A DNA stretch of 64,000 nucleotides from Paracoccus saliphilus. GTDB lineage: Bacteria > Pseudomonadota > Alphaproteobacteria > Rhodobacterales > Rhodobacteraceae. Where the stretch lies: assembly GCA_003255745.1 (NCBI GenBank), contig QKYL01000001.1, forward strand, positions 124,001 to 188,000. The letters run 5' to 3'. A model generated the notes under the pieces. That model saw only the letters and a program-made list of their open reading frames with translations. It searched no databases and was not told the origin of the DNA. Numbering within the stretch: position 1 is the stretch's first letter; every line of letters starts with the position of its first letter. Shown in pieces: positions 8,042 through 17,341 of the stretch. The translations under genes were made by a program, and so were the position numbers.

Positions 8042-9804
8042 GTCGAAACCTGTTCGCGAAGAATGGAGGCCGTCAGCGACAGCATCAGGTAGATGGCAGA
8101 AAACAGCAGGAAAGCCACCAGCGTGTTTTGGAAGGCCTTGGGATATGTTGCCTCGTCCGGGGGAATGGGCGAAACTGACAGCGACAGGTAGCGGACCTGC
8201 TTGTTGGCTTCAATCCGTGCCGTTTCCATCTGCGCCGCGGCGGCGGACAGAAGCTCCTGCCTGGTCAGCAGTTCGGCTTCGGCCACGCGCAGTTCGCCGC
8301 CAATGGCAGCCAGAGAGCTGCGGGTGCTGCTGTCTTCGGTCAGCTGCAGGCGCGTCTGGGCGATCATCTCGCGAAGGCGGGCAATATCGCCTCGAACCGC
8401 CAAGACGCGGCTTTCTACGGGCTGGGGATTGGCAAGCAGCTGCCCCAGCTCCAGCTGCTTTTCGGTCAGCTGGCCTTCAAGCTGCGACACCTGCCCCATC
8501 ACCACCGAACTTTCCGCCGCCGGGTCCAGCACGCCAAGGCGCTGCTGCAGGTTCTGCACCCGCTGCTGAGCCGCCAGCATCTTGGCCTCGGCATCCTCAT
8601 AGGTCTCGATCGCCCCTGCCATCTGGTCCGACCGCTTGCGCGCGGTCAGGGCATCCACCTGCTGCTCGGCGTAGGAGATCAGCGCCAGCGAGAACTCGCG
8701 GCTCAAGTCCGGGTCGGGGGCGATCACCTCCATGTTCAGCATGCCTTCGGTCGGATCATAGCCGATCTTGACCGAGTTCTTGTAAACCGCATAGGCGTCC
8801 TCGTTCGTCGCGTCCTGGGCCAGGCGCTTGACGGGGTCCACCGAAGGGTCCTGATAGGCGCGCTTGAACCCCTTGTCCCTGTCCAGCCGCAGCATGGCGT
8901 CGCGCGATGTCAGATAGCTTTGAACCGCAACGGAGTCCGTGTTCACCGCCATGCCGGACCCGCCCAGAAGCCCGCCGATGCTGCCCCCTTGGCCACCGTC
9001 GGCGGTCTGGATCTGGAACTGCGAGATCGTGGCATAAAGAGGCGTCGCGATCCGGGCATAGTACCAGCCCACCAGCAGCGTCGGCAGAAGCACGAACAGG
9101 AACAGGCGCGCTGCCAGCATCATCATGCGCCGGCGCCGCCTGCGCGCCAGATCGCGCTGGATCCGATAGATTTCGGTCGCGCGTTTTTCTTCGGTCAGAT
9201 CCTCGCGCGAGGGCAGGGCAGGGCGCTTGCCCGGCACGGTATCGGGCAAGGTGTCGGGCACGATCGAGGGAACGCCCACGGGGCGAAGGGCGGGTGCATT
9301 CTGCGCGGGCGAGGTCTGCGCCCGGCTGCCTTCGGATGACAGGATGCTGCCCACGCTGCCGCGATGGGACGGGTCTATCCCCCGCTCGCGCAGGCGCAGC
9401 ACGGCCTCTTCGCTGGACGCAACCTTGATCTGGTGCAGGTTGGCGATCCGGCGGGCGATGCGCAGCTGCCGGTCAGTCAGGTTCTCGGCGCGGATTGCGG
9501 CCAGCTTGGCCTCGAGCGCGGGGTCCTGCGCGTCCTGTTCCGGCGCCGGCCTGTTCAGGCTGAAGCCCGCGAAACCGTCTTCGACCGGCTCGGTCGTCAT
9601 GAACCGCTCCAACCGGGTCTGCTCGTCGTCTGCCGGAGCCGGAGAGGTTCGGCGCGTCACCTCCAGGCGGACCGAGGCGGGTCCGGCCGGCGCCTGTTCG
9701 GGTTGTTCGGCCGGGTTGTCGGGTTCGGTGGGGCGGACGTGGCCTGGCTTGACGGAGTCCGAGACGGAGCCGTGATAGCGACGGGCCTTAGGAAGTGTAG
9801 TCAT
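8038..9804 (-). CDS. KpsE/RkpR-like capsule polysaccharide export inner-membrane protein
   Basis: This 588-residue protein has a polysaccharide co-polymerase layout. There is a long Pro/Glu/Arg-rich cytoplasmic N-terminus (about 1-225), a basic RRRRR patch and a membrane helix (about 228-250). A periplasmic part with a long heptad-rich coiled coil (about 390-545, rich in QLEGQLTEKQLELGQL-type segments) precedes a second membrane helix near 560-580. KpsE/BexC/CtrB proteins link the inner-membrane ABC exporter to the outer-membrane channel. The N-terminal extension is much longer than in KpsE (about 380 residues in total). The start overlaps the upstream KpsT-like gene by 17 bases with GAGG as ribosome site; a later start is possible but would remove only disordered residues. 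Confidence 0.85.
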   Translation of the reverse strand: MTTLPKARRYHGSVSDSVKPGHVRPTEPDNPAEQPEQAPAGPASVRLEVTRRTSPAPADDEQTRLERFMTTEPVEDGFAGFSLNRPAPEQDAQDPALEAKLAAIRAENLTDRQLRIARRIANLHQIKVASSEEAVLRLRERGIDPSHRGSVGSILSSEGSRAQTSPAQNAPALRPVGVPSIVPDTLPDTVPGKRPALPSREDLTEEKRATEIYRIQRDLARRRRRRMMMLAARLFLFVLLPTLLVGWYYARIATPLYATISQFQIQTADGGQGGSIGGLLGGSGMAVNTDSVAVQSYLTSRDAMLRLDRDKGFKRAYQDPSVDPVKRLAQDATNEDAYAVYKNSVKIGYDPTEGMLNMEVIAPDPDLSREFSLALISYAEQQVDALTARKRSDQMAGAIETYEDAEAKMLAAQQRVQNLQQRLGVLDPAAESSVVMGQVSQLEGQLTEKQLELGQLLANPQPVESRVLAVRGDIARLREMIAQTRLQLTEDSSTRSSLAAIGGELRVAEAELLTRQELLSAAAAQMETARIEANKQVRYLSLSVSPIPPDEATYPKAFQNTLVAFLLFSAIYLMLSLTASILREQVST

Positions 9805-10441
9805 AATATTGCTTCGCCTCGTCCAGGGTCTCGAACATGTACAGTTTCCCGTCGCGCAGGATCGCCGCCCGGTTGCAGAACTTTTCGATCGTGCTGGGCT
9901 GATGGGACACGATGACAGTGGTCGCGGTCTTCAGCCGGTCGAACAGCACGCGCCCCGCCTTGCGGTTGAAGTCGACATCGGTGGTCTGGGGCATCCCCTC
10001 GTCGATCAGGTAAATGTCGAAATCCAGTGCCAGCAGCAGCGAAAAGGTAAACCGTTGCCGCATGCCGCTGGAATAGGTGCCCACCGGCATGTCGAAATAT
10101 TCGTGGATGTCGCACAGCCAGCGTGTGAAGGCGGACACGTAGTCCGGGTCCAACCCATAGATGCGGGCGATATAGCGCGAATTTTCGTTGCCCGTGTGAC
10201 GCGACACCAACCCGCCCATGAAGCCGAGCGGGAATGAAATGCGGCAGTCGCGGCGGATGCGTCCCTCGTCAGGCTTTTCCAGCCCGCACATCATGTTCAC
10301 CAGCGTCGTCTTGCCCGTCCCATTGGGGGCAAGGATGCCAAGTGACTGGCCCAGTTCAACCCGGAAGGAGGCCTGGTCTAGAATGATCTTGTGCTGCCTG
10401 CCTGTCCAGAACGACTTGGACACGTTGTCGAATTCTAGCAT
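9788..10441 (-). CDS. KpsT/CtrD-like capsule polysaccharide ABC exporter ATPase
   Basis: At 217 residues it matches the length of KpsT, BexA and CtrD. It carries a Walker A (LAPNGTGKTTL, about 37-47), the signature YSSGMRQR and Walker B IYLIDEG, all in the forms usual for this subfamily. Walker A begins with Ala where most ABC ATPases have Gly. The protein would energise export of a lipid-linked capsular polysaccharide at the inner membrane, but the partner permease (KpsM type) is not next to it: the gene upstream is divergent. It overlaps the KpsE-like gene by 17 bases and is the first gene of the kpsT-kpsE-kdsA-mscS operon. Confidence 0.9.
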   Translation of the reverse strand: MLEFDNVSKSFWTGRQHKIILDQASFRVELGQSLGILAPNGTGKTTLVNMMCGLEKPDEGRIRRDCRISFPLGFMGGLVSRHTGNENSRYIARIYGLDPDYVSAFTRWLCDIHEYFDMPVGTYSSGMRQRFTFSLLLALDFDIYLIDEGMPQTTDVDFNRKAGRVLFDRLKTATTVIVSHQPSTIEKFCNRAAILRDGKLYMFETLDEAKQYYDYTS

Positions 10442-10510
10442 GGCGTTGCTTTACCGGAGGAGATGGGGCGCAAGGCATGCCATGCGGTGCGCCTCGCCTA
10501 CAAGTTGCAG

Positions 10511-10539
10511 ACCATATTGCGACCGGTTCAGCCTGTCCA
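10511..10539 (-). promoter_or_regulatory. Candidate promoter of the capsule-export operon
   Basis: On the minus strand TGGACA (10534-10539) is followed after 17 bases by TATGGT (10511-10516), about 70 bases before the KpsT-like start. One hexamer is close to consensus and the other moderate, so this is a plausible, unproven sigma-70 promoter. Confidence 0.4.
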
Positions 10540-10614
10540 GCCTTCGCCATCTGCCCACGTAATTCGTGATGCCGCGAGTCTTCTTTAGCGCGATTTTTAG
10601 ACTAAGTGGCGGTG

Positions 10615-11217
10615 ATGATACCGCTTGCCGAACAGATCAGCGCCTGCCGCCTGTGCAAGAACAGGTTCGCGGCCACCGCCACGCGCCACGCGCCCCGGCC
10701 TGTGGCCTGGTTCCGCCCTGGCGCGCCCATCCTGATCGTGGGGCAGGCCCCGGGCGCGCGCGTCCATGAAAGTGGCAGACCCTTCACCGACCGGTCCGGA
10801 GACAGGTTGCGGGACTGGATGGGTATCGGTGCCAGCCAGTTCTATGACCGCGACCGCATTGCAGTTGTGCCGATGGCGTTCTGCTTTCCCGGATATGATG
10901 CCAAGGGCTCGGATCTGCCGCCGCCACCCATATGTGCCGCGACCTGGCGCACCAGCGTGATGCAGCTTTTGCAGCCGCGACTGACGCTGCTGGTGGGGGG
11001 GCACGCGATGCGATGGCATTTGGGCGCCCGCAACGTGACCGATACGGTACAGGACTGGCGCAGCCATGTGCCCCGCGTTTTTCCGCTGCCCCATCCCAGC
11101 TGGCGCAACACCGGCTGGCTGCGGCGCAACCCCTGGTTCGAGACCGAGTTGCTGCCGGAGCTGCGGCGGTCCGTGGCCGTTCAGCTGGGTGCCGCGCCGC
11201 CCCTTGCCGGTTCCTGA
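10615..11217 (+). CDS. Uracil-DNA glycosylase family protein with a 4Fe-4S cysteine pattern
   Basis: About 200 residues of the UDG superfamily. Motif 1 is VGQAPGARVHESGRPF, and motif 2 is LPHPSWRNTGW near the C-terminus. Four cysteines are spaced as in family-4 enzymes: ACRLC near the N-terminus, then FC and IC separated by 16 residues. Such enzymes excise uracil from deaminated cytosine sites. The Gln in GQAPG replaces the Glu of classical family 4 (GEAPG), so specificity may differ. The ATG at 10615 is preferred over an in-frame GTG three codons earlier. It is transcribed divergently from the capsule operon and has no partner gene. Confidence 0.82.
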   Translation: MIPLAEQISACRLCKNRFAATATRHAPRPVAWFRPGAPILIVGQAPGARVHESGRPFTDRSGDRLRDWMGIGASQFYDRDRIAVVPMAFCFPGYDAKGSDLPPPPICAATWRTSVMQLLQPRLTLLVGGHAMRWHLGARNVTDTVQDWRSHVPRVFPLPHPSWRNTGWLRRNPWFETELLPELRRSVAVQLGAAPPLAGS

Positions 11218-11378
11218 AAAACCTTCGGATGCAGGGCGCACGGGCGGAACCATCATCTGAACGCGGCGGTTCTGCTTCGGGCATTGTTCAATCTTGCCAA
11301 TACCGTTAACGTCCACGCGATCTTGCGCGGGATGAGTGCCTTGGGCATCCATCCGTCAAAAACCAAGGGAGAAGCCGT

Positions 11379-12344
11379 ATGAGCAAACTGAAACCGATCC
11401 TGCTGAGCACCGCCTTCGCGCTGGCCGCCAGCCCGGTCCTGGCACAGGAGGAGCAGTTCATCACCATCGGCACCGGTGGACAGACCGGCGTCTACTATGT
11501 TGTCGGACAGTCGATCTGCCGCCTCGTGAACCGTGAAACCGCGGAAACCGGCCTGCGCTGCACCGCGCCCGCAACCGGCGGTTCCATTGCCAACATCAAC
11601 GCCATCAAGGCTGGCGACATGACCATGGGCATTGCCCAGTCAGATTGGCAATACCATGCCTATAACGGCAGCTCGGACTATGAGGGCGACGCCTTTGAGG
11701 GTCTGCGCGCAGTCTTTGCCGTCCACCCTGAGCCCTTCACCGTCGTGGCGCGTGCCGACAGCGGCATCGAGAACTTCGAGGATCTGGCGGGCAAGCGCGT
11801 GAACGTCGGCAACCCCGGCTCCGGCTCGCGCGGGACTTTCGAGATCGTGCTGGATGCGATGGGGATGTCAATGGACGACTTTGCGCTGGCGTCCGAACTG
11901 CGCCCGGCCGAACAGTCGGCTGCCCTGGGCGACAATCAGGTTGATGCGATCAGCTATACCGTCGGTCATCCGAACGGCTCGATCCAGGAGGCGACCTCGA
12001 CCGTGGACGCGCGCCTGGTGACAGTCGCGGGTGAGGCGATCGACAAGCTGGTCGAGGAAAATCCCTATTACGCCAAGGTCACCATTCCCGGCGGCATGTA
12101 TGCCGGCAATGACGAGCCAACCGATACCTTCGGCGTGAAGGCCACCTTCGTCACCTCCGAGGATGTGCCCGAAGAGACCGTCTACCAGGTGGTCAAGACC
12201 GTTTTCGACAACTTCGACCGCTTCAAGGGTTTGCACCCCGCCTTTGCAGACCTTGAGCCTGAAGAGATGATCGCCGACGGCAACAGCGCGCCCTTGCACG
12301 CAGGCGCCGAACGTTATTACCGCGAACGCGGCTGGATCGAGTGA
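11379..12344 (+). CDS. TAXI-family TRAP transporter substrate-binding protein
   Basis: A 321-residue periplasmic binding protein with a Sec signal peptide ending in PVLAQ (about residue 23). The family hallmark GTGGQTGVYYVVGQSICRLVN follows at about 31-51, and the ligand-pocket segments NVGNPGSGSRGTFE and DAISYTVGHPNGSIQE come later. TAXI proteins feed solutes such as organic acids or amino acids to a fused DctMQ permease driven by an ion gradient; the ligand is not predictable here. The next gene is that permease, 84 bases on, with a hairpin in between that may set a high binding-protein to permease ratio. The start is supported by AAGGGAGAAGCC. Confidence 0.94.
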   Translation: MSKLKPILLSTAFALAASPVLAQEEQFITIGTGGQTGVYYVVGQSICRLVNRETAETGLRCTAPATGGSIANINAIKAGDMTMGIAQSDWQYHAYNGSSDYEGDAFEGLRAVFAVHPEPFTVVARADSGIENFEDLAGKRVNVGNPGSGSRGTFEIVLDAMGMSMDDFALASELRPAEQSAALGDNQVDAISYTVGHPNGSIQEATSTVDARLVTVAGEAIDKLVEENPYYAKVTIPGGMYAGNDEPTDTFGVKATFVTSEDVPEETVYQVVKTVFDNFDRFKGLHPAFADLEPEEMIADGNSAPLHAGAERYYRERGWIE

Positions 12345-12358
12345 TCCGGCGCTGATCA

Positions 12359-12383
12359 GGGCGGTCCTTCGGGGCCGCCCTTT
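12359..12383 (+). terminator. Intra-operon hairpin between TAXI binding protein and permease
   Basis: GGGCGG (12359-12364) and CCGCCC (12375-12380) form a stem extended by CC/GG around a TTCG tetraloop, followed by only TTT. It sits between two genes of one transport system, so it probably attenuates read-through or protects the upstream message, instead of ending all transcription. Confidence 0.6.
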
Positions 12384-12428
12384 CATCATGAGCCAAGGAT
12401 AACAAGACGCTTTGCAGGGGAAGCCGTG

Positions 12429-15245
12429 ATGAACGAAACCGACAAGCACAAGGTCGCCACGCCTCAGCAGCAGGCAAGCGCCGTCGAATTGCAGGCTGCG
12501 GGCCGGGGCGACCTGACGCAGGAGGAGCTGGACGAACTGGTCGCGTCATCCGACACCGGTGCGCGCACGCCGCCCGGCTTTGTTGGCAAGCTGATCCTGA
12601 CGGTCGCCCTGTGCTGGTCGCTGTTCCAGCTGTGGATCGCCTCGCCTCTGCCCTTCATGCTGAACTTCGCGATCATCAGCGCGACCGATGCCCGCGCCGT
12701 TCACCTGGCGTTTGCCCTGTTCCTCGCCTTCATGGCCTATCCAGCCGAACGCTCGCCCTTCCAGCTGGGCTTGGGTATTGTTGTGCCGCTGATCCTGTCG
12801 GGCCTGTTCATCTATGGTGCGCCCGACATGCCGGCCTGGTGGATTGGGCTGATTGCCGCCGGACTGATTGTTGCGATCCTGCTGGGCAGTCCCAAGAACC
12901 GGGTTCCCGTATGGGAATGGCTGCTGGCCCTGACTTCGGCGGCGGCGTCGCTTTACGTCTTTTATTTCAGCGACGAACTGGGCCGTCGCGTCGGTGCGCC
13001 TCTGCCCCAAGACCTGGTTGTGGCCGTTGTCGGCCTGATGCTGCTGCTGGAGGCCACACGCCGCAGCCTGGGCCCGGCGCTGATGATCGTGGCGACCGTT
13101 TTCCTGCTTTATACGTTCCTGGGCCCCTACATGCCCTCGATTATCGCGCATCGGGGCAATTCGCTGACCGAGGTGGCCAACCACCAGTGGATCACGACCG
13201 AAGGCGTCTTTGGCATCGCCCTGGGTGTCTCGACCAGCTTCGTCTTCCTTTTCGTGCTGTTCGGCGCGCTGCTGGACAAGGCGGGGGCCGGCAACTACTT
13301 CATCCAGGTGGCCTTTTCGCTGATGGGCCACATGCGCGGCGGACCGGCCAAGGCAGCGGTGGTCAGCAGCGCGATGACCGGCTTGATCTCAGGGTCAAGC
13401 ATTGCCAATGTCGTCACCACCGGGACCTTCACCATTCCGCTGATGAAGAAGGTGGGCTTTTCCAGCGAAAAGGCAGGCGCGGTCGAGGTCGCATCCTCGG
13501 TCAACGGCCAGATCATGCCCCCTGTCATGGGTGCGGCGGCCTTCCTGATGGTCGAATATGTCGGCATCCCCTATTTCGACGTGGTCAAGCACGCCTTCCT
13601 GCCAGCCACGATCAGCTATATCGCGCTGGTCTATATCGTCCACCTGGAGGCGATGAAGGCGGGGATGGAAGGGCTGCCGCGGTCCTACACGCCGCCGCCG
13701 ATCCTGCGGCGCCTGCTGACCGGCGCCTTCATCATCGCGGGCATCTGCGCGCTGTCGCTGGCGGTCTATTACGGCATGGGCTGGATCCGGCCTGCCTTTG
13801 GTGAAAATGCCCCCTATGTCGTCTTTGCGCTGCTGACGGCGGCCTATGTCGCGCTGCTGTGGGTCGCTTCGCGCGAAGAGCCGCTGCAGATCGACGATCC
13901 CGATGCACCGGTGGCGGCGCTGCCCCTGCCGGGGCCGACGGTGCGGTCCGGCCTGCACTATATCCTGCCGGTGGTCGTGCTGGTCTGGGCGCTGATGGTG
14001 GACCGGCTCTCGCCGGGCCTGTCGGCTTTCTGGGCGACGGCCTACATGATCTTCATCCTGATCACGCAGCGCCCCCTGATGGTCTGGTTGCGCGGCGCCG
14101 ACCGCAGCGGCAATACCAGCACCGGACAGGCCGTCAGGTCTGGGGCGGATGATCTGGTGGACGGGCTGATCTCGGGCGCGCGCAACATGATCGGCATCGG
14201 CATCGCGACCGCCACGGCAGGCATTATCGTGGGCGCGGTTAGCCAGACCGGGGTCGGTTCGGCCTTGGCCGACGTGGTTGAGGTCCTGTCAGGCGGCAAT
14301 CTGCTGGCAATCCTGGCGCTGACTGCGGTTCTGTCGCTGATCCTGGGGATGGGCTTGCCGACCACGGCGAACTATATCGTCGTCTCGGCATTGCTGGCGC
14401 CCGTGATCGTGACCCTCGGCCAGCAGAACGGGCTGATCGTACCGCTGATCGCGGTGCACCTGTTCGTCTTCTACTTCGGTATCATGGCGGACGTGACGCC
14501 GCCGGTGGGGCTTGCCTCCTTTGCGGCTGCGGCCGTGTCGGGGGGCGATCCGATCCGCACCGGGGTCGTTGCCTTCTTCTACAGCCTGCGGACGGCGGCG
14601 CTGCCTTTCCTGTTCATCTTCAACACTGACCTGCTGCTGATCGACGTGGGCTGGGCGCAGGGCATCTTTGTCTTTGCGACCGCAACCCTTGCGATGCTGC
14701 TGTTTGCGGCGGCGACACAGGGCTGGTTCCTGGTGCGCAACCGCATCTGGGAAAGCGCAGCCCTGCTGCTGATCGCCTTTACCATATTCCGCCCGGGCTT
14801 CTTCTGGGGATATCTTTATCCTCCCTACGAGGAGCGCCCGGGCACCGAATTCGTCCAGGCGCTGGAGGACAGTGAACCGGGCGATGGGCTGCGCCTGCGC
14901 ATTGCGGGGCTGAACGACATCGGCACACCGGTCGAGTTCGCAGCCCTGCTGCCCGTCCCCGCAGGCGAGACGGGCGAGGATCGGCTGGCCGCCGCAGGGA
15001 TCGAATTGATCCAGGACGGCGACCGCACCGTCATCGACAACGTGACCTTTGACAGCCCGGCCCAGGAGGCTGGTCTGGACTGGGACCAAACGATCCTGGG
15101 TGTGCAGGCGCCGGTGGCGACGCCCTCGCGCTACTGGATCTATGTGCCCGCCCTCCTGCTGCTGGGGTTGCTGGTCTGGGCGCAGCGCCGCCGCGCCAGC
15201 CCCGCCGATACACCGCAGCCCCGAAAGGATCCGCGACATGCATGA
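12429..15245 (+). CDS. TRAP transporter fused permease (DctQ-DctM type) with C-terminal DUF3394-like domain
   Basis: At about 938 residues this is a fused small and large TRAP permease. There is a short acidic cytoplasmic N-terminus, four or five helices (about 50-215), then the long DctM-like part (about 230-775). The DctM part has conserved loops GLISGSSIANVVTTGTFTIP, SSVNGQIMPPVMGAAAF and LGMGLPTTANYI. The last 150 residues form a periplasmic DUF3394-like region, including a PDZ-like SPAQEAGLDWDQTILG, and a final helix with a basic tail. It imports the TAXI ligand using a sodium or proton gradient. ATG at 12429 has GGGGA at good distance; a GTG one codon earlier is possible. Its last codons overlap the stress-protein start by 8 bases. 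Confidence 0.94.
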   Translation: MNETDKHKVATPQQQASAVELQAAGRGDLTQEELDELVASSDTGARTPPGFVGKLILTVALCWSLFQLWIASPLPFMLNFAIISATDARAVHLAFALFLAFMAYPAERSPFQLGLGIVVPLILSGLFIYGAPDMPAWWIGLIAAGLIVAILLGSPKNRVPVWEWLLALTSAAASLYVFYFSDELGRRVGAPLPQDLVVAVVGLMLLLEATRRSLGPALMIVATVFLLYTFLGPYMPSIIAHRGNSLTEVANHQWITTEGVFGIALGVSTSFVFLFVLFGALLDKAGAGNYFIQVAFSLMGHMRGGPAKAAVVSSAMTGLISGSSIANVVTTGTFTIPLMKKVGFSSEKAGAVEVASSVNGQIMPPVMGAAAFLMVEYVGIPYFDVVKHAFLPATISYIALVYIVHLEAMKAGMEGLPRSYTPPPILRRLLTGAFIIAGICALSLAVYYGMGWIRPAFGENAPYVVFALLTAAYVALLWVASREEPLQIDDPDAPVAALPLPGPTVRSGLHYILPVVVLVWALMVDRLSPGLSAFWATAYMIFILITQRPLMVWLRGADRSGNTSTGQAVRSGADDLVDGLISGARNMIGIGIATATAGIIVGAVSQTGVGSALADVVEVLSGGNLLAILALTAVLSLILGMGLPTTANYIVVSALLAPVIVTLGQQNGLIVPLIAVHLFVFYFGIMADVTPPVGLASFAAAAVSGGDPIRTGVVAFFYSLRTAALPFLFIFNTDLLLIDVGWAQGIFVFATATLAMLLFAAATQGWFLVRNRIWESAALLLIAFTIFRPGFFWGYLYPPYEERPGTEFVQALEDSEPGDGLRLRIAGLNDIGTPVEFAALLPVPAGETGEDRLAAAGIELIQDGDRTVIDNVTFDSPAQEAGLDWDQTILGVQAPVATPSRYWIYVPALLLLGLLVWAQRRRASPADTPQPRKDPRHA

Positions 15246-15663
15246 CAACGTCCTGTTGCCCGTCGATCTTCAGAATCCTGAAAGCTGGATTAAGGCCCTG
15301 CCGGTCGCGCGTCGGCTGGCCGGCGAAAGCGGCATCATCCATCTGCTGGGCATCGTCCACGATTTTGGCAGCTCGATGGTGGCGACCTTTCTGCCCAAGG
15401 GCTTCGAGGAAAAGGCCCTGCGGGCAATGAAAGAAGCGCTGGACGATTTTGCCGGTCAGCATTTCCCTGATGAAAGCCGTGTCCGCATCCATGTCGGACA
15501 CGGCCACGTCGCGGAAACCATCCTGAAAGCCGCCGCAAAACATGGGGCGGACCTGATCGTCATGGCCAGTGTCAAGCCGGACGAATTGCGCAGTATACTC
15601 ATCAGCCAGGACGCAAATACGGTGGTGCGGCACTCCCCCGTGTCTGTGATGGTGGTACGATAA
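15238..15663 (+). CDS. Universal stress protein (UspA family) coupled to the TRAP operon
   Basis: A 141-residue single UspA domain: VLLPVDLQNPESW at the N-terminus, ADLIVMAS (about 103-110), and a C-terminal RHSPVSVMVV strand. The usual ATP-binding motif G-x2-G-x9-G-S/T is not present in clear form (the corresponding stretch reads SVKPDELRSILISQDANTVV), so nucleotide binding is doubtful. I chose the ATG at 15238, which overlaps the permease stop by 8 bases and begins the first beta strand. In other TRAP systems a Usp partner (TeaD) modulates transport; a similar role is likely here by position. The fhs gene follows after only 3 bases. Confidence 0.9.
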   Translation: MHDNVLLPVDLQNPESWIKALPVARRLAGESGIIHLLGIVHDFGSSMVATFLPKGFEEKALRAMKEALDDFAGQHFPDESRVRIHVGHGHVAETILKAAAKHGADLIVMASVKPDELRSILISQDANTVVRHSPVSVMVVR

Positions 15664-15666
15664 CCG

Positions 15667-17337
15667 ATGTCAACCGATCTTCAGATCGCCCGGGCCGCGT
15701 CCAAGCGCCCGATAAATCAGATTGCCCAGATACTGGGACTGACCGACCGCCAGATCCTGCCCTATGGCCATGACAAGGGCAAGATCACCCATGACGCCAT
15801 CGCGGGCCTTGAAGGGCGCCCTCAAGGCCGGTTGATCCTGGTCACGGCGATCAACCCGACCCCTGCGGGCGAGGGCAAGACCACCACCACCGTCGGCTTG
15901 GGCGATGCATTGAACCGCATCGGAAAGCGCGCCACCATCTGCATCCGCGAGGCCAGCCTGGGTCCGAATTTCGGGATGAAGGGCGGCGCAGCCGGGGGCG
16001 GATATGCCCAGATCGTGCCGATGGAGGACATGAACCTCCACTTTACTGGCGATTTTCATGCCATCACCTCGGCGCACAACCTTTTGGCCGCGATGATCGA
16101 CAACCACGTGCATTGGGGCAACGCCTTGGACATCGACACCCGCCGCATCACCTGGCGGCGCGCGATGGACATGAACGACCGGGCATTGCGGGACATGGTC
16201 TTTGGCCTTGGTGGGCCGGGCAACGGTTTTCCGCGGCAATCGGGCTTTGATATCACCGTGGCGTCCGAGGTCATGGCGATCCTGTGCCTGGCCAGCGACC
16301 TGGCCGACCTGCAGGACCGCCTTGGCCGCATCGTGGTCGCCTATACCCGCGACCGCCGGCCCGTAACGGCGCGTGATCTGAAGGCCGACGGTGCGATGAC
16401 GGTCCTGCTGAAGGACGCGCTGCAGCCGAACCTGGTCCAGACGCTGGAGAACAATCCAGCCTTGGTCCACGGAGGACCTTTTGCCAACATCGCGCATGGC
16501 TGCAACAGCGTCATTGCCACCCGCGCGGCCCTGCGCTTGTCGGATTATGTTGTGACCGAGGCCGGCTTCGGCGCCGATCTGGGGGCCGAAAAGTTCCTGA
16601 ACATCAAGTGCCGGCTTGCAGGCTTGGCGCCGTCGGCCGTGGTGCTGGTAGCCACAATCCGGGCGCTGAAGATGAACGGCGGCGTTGCCAAGGCCGATCT
16701 GGGGGTCGAGGATGTCGCGGCCGTTACCCACGGATGTCCCAATCTGGGGCGACATATCGAAAACATCCGCAGCTTTGGCCTGCCGGTCGTGGTGGCGCTG
16801 AACCACTTTGCCGGCGATACGGAGGCCGAGATCGCCGCCTTGCGGGACTACTGCGCCGGGCACGGGGTGCAGGCGATCCTGTGTCGTCACTGGGCAAAGG
16901 GCGGGGCAGGGGCCGAAGATCTGGCCCAAGCCGTTGTGGAGCTGGCCGAGGGTGACTTGGCTGATTTCCGCACGCTTTACCCGGACGAGATGCCGTTGTG
17001 GCAAAAAATCCAGACCATCTGCACCCGCATCCACCGCGCTGCCCGCGTCGAGGCGGCGCCCGGTGTGCAGGAGCAGCTGGTGGCTTGGGAAGCCGCCGGG
17101 CACGGACGGATGCCGGTTTGCATTGCCAAGACCCAGTACAGCTTTTCCACCGATCCCGATCTGCGGGGGGCGCCCGAGGGCCATGTTATTCCTGTCCGAG
17201 AGGTGCGGCTGAACGCGGGCGCAGGGTTCGTCGTCGCCATCTGCGGGCAGGTCATGACGATGCCGGGCCTGCCGCGGCAGCCGGCAGCCGAGGTCATTGG
17301 TCTGGACGAACATGGCCATGTCGCGGGACTTTTTTAG
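15667..17337 (+). CDS. fhs: Formate-tetrahydrofolate ligase
   Basis: The 556-residue enzyme makes 10-formyltetrahydrofolate from formate, THF and ATP in the cytoplasm. Its P-loop region reads [18 protein letters not shown] (about residues 65-82), followed by [19 protein letters not shown] and [19 protein letters not shown], all family signatures; [12 protein letters not shown] and [11 protein letters not shown] lie further on. Length is normal. It starts 3 bases after the stress-protein stop, so it is probably co-transcribed with the TRAP operon, an uncommon neighbour for a one-carbon enzyme. It ends 4 bases before the convergent 478-residue gene. Confidence 0.97.
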   Translation: MSTDLQIARAASKRPINQIAQILGLTDRQILPYGHDKGKITHDAIAGLEGRPQGRLILVTAINPTPAGEGKTTTTVGLGDALNRIGKRATICIREASLGPNFGMKGGAAGGGYAQIVPMEDMNLHFTGDFHAITSAHNLLAAMIDNHVHWGNALDIDTRRITWRRAMDMNDRALRDMVFGLGGPGNGFPRQSGFDITVASEVMAILCLASDLADLQDRLGRIVVAYTRDRRPVTARDLKADGAMTVLLKDALQPNLVQTLENNPALVHGGPFANIAHGCNSVIATRAALRLSDYVVTEAGFGADLGAEKFLNIKCRLAGLAPSAVVLVATIRALKMNGGVAKADLGVEDVAAVTHGCPNLGRHIENIRSFGLPVVVALNHFAGDTEAEIAALRDYCAGHGVQAILCRHWAKGGAGAEDLAQAVVELAEGDLADFRTLYPDEMPLWQKIQTICTRIHRAARVEAAPGVQEQLVAWEAAGHGRMPVCIAKTQYSFSTDPDLRGAPEGHVIPVREVRLNAGAGFVVAICGQVMTMPGLPRQPAAEVIGLDEHGHVAGLF

Positions 17338-17341
17338 CGGT

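Noticed and set aside
15670..17319. A 549-codon open frame antisense to fhs
   Set aside because: The plus strand encodes an intact formate-THF ligase. Such antisense frames are expected from strong G/C third-position bias, and the translated sequence resembles no protein.
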